NCBI RefSeq assembly: GCF_027922265.1
Contig: NZ_BSFI01000021.1
Coordinates: 165,147 to 229,146, forward strand
Direction: 5' to 3'
Length of the DNA: 64,000 nt
From: Hansschlegelia plantiphila
GTDB lineage: Bacteria; Pseudomonadota; Alphaproteobacteria; Rhizobiales; Methylopilaceae
The translations under genes were made by a program, and so were the position numbers. The notes beneath the pieces were generated by a model. It was not told the origin of the DNA. It ran no database searches and saw only the letters and a program-made list of their open reading frames with translations. Positions 61,754-64,000 of this stretch are shown piece by piece (position 1 is the stretch's first letter; each line of letters begins with the position of its first letter).

Positions 61754-63709
61754 TCAGCCCTCGGCGCGCCGCAGCTCCGGCCCGGCCGCGGCGACTGTCG
61801 GCTTCCGGTCCGGACGGCCGAGGCAGAACGCCACGACGTCGGAAAGGCTGCGGGCGAGTCCGTCCGCGCCGGCGCGCGCCGCGCCCGACGCAAGCGCATC
61901 GGCCTCGGCGGACCAGAAGGCCACCAGGACCGTCGCCTGGGGCGCCCGTCTGCGCGCCCTGCGGACCGCGAGCCTCAGATGCGCCTCGGTCGGGTCGAGC
62001 AAAGCGAGGCAGACGATCGTCCGCGGGCCGCCCTTCTCGAGCTCGACCACGCTCGCCGACGACAGGAAGGCCTCGTCCTCCAAACTCGCTTCGACGCCGT
62101 GCTTGGCGAGGATCTGCCGCATCACGCCGGCCGCGGCGTGATCGAGCGCAGAGCGGCCGCCGACGCAGCGCGCCCTGACCATCGGCGGCGGGGCGACAGG
62201 CAGCGGCGCCGCCGATGCGTCCGCGTCCGACGATTCGACGGCGGCGACGATCTCCATGTCGGTCGTCTGGCCTATCCGATCGGCCATCGGGTCCTCGTCG
62301 GCCCACTCGTCGAGATCCTCGACCAGCTCGTCAGCCGCGGCGCGCACGGTGGCGAGCCTGCGGTCGTCGAGCGCGCCGCGCGTCGCGTCTCGGGTCGCAA
62401 GCAGCAGGCCGGGCAGCGCAACCTCCTCGTAATAGGTCGAGAGCGATCGCTCCTTCAGGAACTCCTCCGCCTTCTCGGCGGCCTCCGCCGGATCTCCGAC
62501 CAGCATGCGCTGGTAGAACAGCTCCGGCGGCGTGAGCGAGGGCCGGTCGCCGAACATGGTGTCGAGGAACCTGAGCGCCTCGACATGGCGGCCGAGCACG
62601 ACGAGGCAGACGGTGAGCGGGGTCGACAGAACAAGGCCGATCGGCCCCCACAGCACCGTCCAGAACGTCGCAGCGAGCACCACCGCGACCGGCGACAGAC
62701 CGGTGCTGCGGCCATAGACGACCGGCTCGATCACGTGGCCGACCAGCGGCTCGACCACCGCGAACAGCACGGCCGTCCAGATCAGCATCGTCCAGCCCGG
62801 ATCGACGGCGGCTGCGAGGATCAGCGGGCAGATCGCCGCGATGATCGCGCCGATATAGGGCACGAAGCGCAGCACCGCGCCCAGAATGCCCCAGAGCGGC
62901 GCGCTCGGGACTCCGATCAGCGACAGGCCGATGGCGATCGCGACGCCGAAGGCCGCGTTGACCGCGACCTGGGTGAGCAGCAGCCGGCTCAGCCGCTTCG
63001 CCGCGTCGTCGAGCGCGGCGGTTGTGCGCTGCAGGTCGTTGGAGCCCGCGAGGCTCATCAGCCGGTTCCTGAGATCCTCGCGCTGCAGCAGAATGAAGAT
63101 CACGAACACCATGACGATGCCGGCCATCGCGAGCGGATGCACGAGCGGCTGGAGGATCGCCTGCATGTTCTGCAGCGGCGTCGGCGCAGGCTGGTGGATC
63201 TCGACCGGCAGCGGCTGGCCGGACTTGAGCGGGTCGGCCAGCGGCTTGCCGTCGTCGCCGAGCGTCCTGCCCTGAGGGCTCGGCGCGTTGAGTTCGCGCC
63301 CCAGGCTCTGCAGCAGGTCGCCGGCGCGCTCCAGCGTGCGGCTGCCGCCGGTCGCCTCGCGGATCGACTGCGCCTTTTCGCGCATCGTGGACTGATATTG
63401 CGGCAGATCCGCCGCGAGCTGGCCGACCTGGCCCGCGATCATCGCGGACAGTCCCAACAGGATGGCGAAGGCGAACAGGGCGACGATGATCACCGAAGGG
63501 GTGCGCGGCAACCCGAGCTTGCGCGCCCGGCCGACGAGCGGCGCCAGCACGAAGCTCAGGAGCAGCGCGAGCGCCAGCGGGATCAGAACGTCGCTGCCGA
63601 CATAGAGCACGGCGACAACGACGCAGCCGACGATCGCCGCCGACGCCGCCCTGACGATCGCGCTCGACGCGTCGGGCCCACGGACCTCGGCTGAGGACGG
63701 TTCCGGCAT
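61754..63709 (-). CDS. long AI-2E family membrane protein with cytosolic C-terminal region
   Basis: A 651-residue protein. Residues 20-365 form the AI-2E-type membrane domain (RFVPYIGAIIAAICPLILAA and VVEPLVGHVIEPVVYGRSTG signatures; two Pro/Gly-rich stretches in the periplasmic part). It then continues for about 285 soluble residues with FYQRMLVGDPAEAAEKAEEF and a later alpha/beta-like stretch (GPRTIVCLALLDPTEAHLRL, then QATVLVAFWSAEADAL). That region is not part of the usual 350-400 residue family. ATG 63709 follows AGGGA. Transport role unknown. Confidence 0.87.
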   Translation of the reverse strand: MPEPSSAEVRGPDASSAIVRAASAAIVGCVVVAVLYVGSDVLIPLALALLLSFVLAPLVGRARKLGLPRTPSVIIVALFAFAILLGLSAMIAGQVGQLAADLPQYQSTMREKAQSIREATGGSRTLERAGDLLQSLGRELNAPSPQGRTLGDDGKPLADPLKSGQPLPVEIHQPAPTPLQNMQAILQPLVHPLAMAGIVMVFVIFILLQREDLRNRLMSLAGSNDLQRTTAALDDAAKRLSRLLLTQVAVNAAFGVAIAIGLSLIGVPSAPLWGILGAVLRFVPYIGAIIAAICPLILAAAVDPGWTMLIWTAVLFAVVEPLVGHVIEPVVYGRSTGLSPVAVVLAATFWTVLWGPIGLVLSTPLTVCLVVLGRHVEALRFLDTMFGDRPSLTPPELFYQRMLVGDPAEAAEKAEEFLKERSLSTYYEEVALPGLLLATRDATRGALDDRRLATVRAAADELVEDLDEWADEDPMADRIGQTTDMEIVAAVESSDADASAAPLPVAPPPMVRARCVGGRSALDHAAAGVMRQILAKHGVEASLEDEAFLSSASVVELEKGGPRTIVCLALLDPTEAHLRLAVRRARRRAPQATVLVAFWSAEADALASGAARAGADGLARSLSDVVAFCLGRPDRKPTVAAAGPELRRAEG

Positions 63710-63930
63710 TGTTATGATCCCTGCGGGCGTCGACCGCCTCATACCCAGAACGCGCCGGGCGCCCCGGTGTTCCGGATCGGCGCGCCGCCCCGGCGGCTTG
63801 GTGAAGGAAGCATGACGTCGTGCGTCCTGGTCCCGGCTCGGGGGCCGGACACGGCTGCGCCGCCGCCGGCTAACGCCCGCGGCTGGCTTCAGTCCTCGCT
63901 CTGGTCAACGCCACGAACGTAACGGGGAAG

Positions 63931-63993
63931 GCGCAGAGCGCCGGGCCACCGTCGTGGGGCATTTCCGTTAGTCGGTCGCCCGGCGCTCCGCGC
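63931..63993. repeat. long inverted repeat near the right edge
   Basis: GAGCGCCGGGC (63936-63946) is perfectly complementary to GCCCGGCGCTC (63978-63988). After one mismatch the pairing continues for four more bases on the outside, giving 15 pairs in 16 around a 31-base loop. It lies in the 291-bp stretch 63710-64000, which otherwise shows no gene I can support. It could be a terminator for a gene beyond the edge, or part of a structured RNA. Confidence 0.45.
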
Positions 63994-64000
63994 GCGGCGA

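Noticed and set aside
63812..63922. Short plus-strand frame (about 36 codons) with GAAGGA upstream
   Set aside because: Pro/Ala-rich, no hydrophobic or conserved pattern, and too short to support.

Overview
The window looks like chromosomal core-genome DNA of a GC-rich alphaproteobacterium, most likely order Hyphomicrobiales (Rhizobiales). Reasons visible here: the gyrA - coaD - two cyclophilins - queA - tgt block, a cytochrome bc1 operon petABC, a divergent ssb/uvrA pair sharing an alphaproteobacterial SOS box (GTTC-N7-GTTC), small alphaproteobacterial families (DUF6111, DUF1285, DUF1127, DUF3253), and a MoxR/DUF58/DUF4159 operon. The genus cannot be fixed from this sequence. I saw no insertion sequence, prophage, CRISPR array or rRNA.

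Layout. 1-4.0 kb: C-terminal end of an unknown gene, mtnP and petABC on the minus strand. 4.2-8.3 kb: trmL and hemF on plus, then a tightly overlapping minus operon DUF1285 - CoA pyrophosphatase - DUF6111 - cca. 8.5-16.1 kb: plus-strand operon MoxR ATPase - DUF58 - DUF4159 - VWA-like membrane protein, followed by MarC. 16.2-19.9 kb: small exported protein, GH10 xylanase, tRNA-Lys, a proline-rich mini-protein, an AI-2E-family membrane protein and a PPOX-family protein. 20.0-23.1 kb: a type I secretion ATPase plus adaptor. 23.3-30.5 kb: tgt, queA, two cyclophilins, coaD, a tRNA-like RNA and gyrA, all minus. 30.7-36.7 kb: ssb, uvrA, a DUF1127 mini-protein, trmFO and DUF3253. 36.8-43.5 kb: minus-strand kup, YdcF, aldo/keto reductase, GH25 lipoprotein, mgtE and tRNA-Leu. 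43.6-51.8 kb: orphan FliN-like protein, lipB, MFS pump, GNAT, murI, P1 peptidase, SleB-type hydrolase and meaB. 51.9-57.5 kb: egtB-egtD (ergothioneine) and ppdK. 57.7-64.0 kb: mntH with a candidate metal-responsive operator, a polysaccharide deacetylase whose frame runs into mntH, a sorbosone dehydrogenase-like protein, msrB and a long AI-2E-family protein.

Themes: RNA maturation (trmL, cca, tgt, queA, trmFO), DNA topology and repair (gyrA, ssb, uvrA), respiration (petABC), envelope and ion homeostasis (kup, mgtE, mntH, SleB, GH25, murI), and oxidative defence (egtBD, msrB).

The most unusual item is a 76-nt tRNA-shaped RNA at 27583-27658 (minus strand). It has a complete acceptor stem, D-arm and T-arm and an encoded CCA end, but its anticodon arm is replaced by a longer stem capped with a GNRA tetraloop, so it cannot decode. 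It has its own terminator. Also notable are a Tgt that has lost three of its four zinc ligands, three consecutive VWA-like proteins next to the MoxR ATPase, a HemF missing its usual C-terminal tail, and a 198-bp convergent overlap between mntH and the deacetylase.
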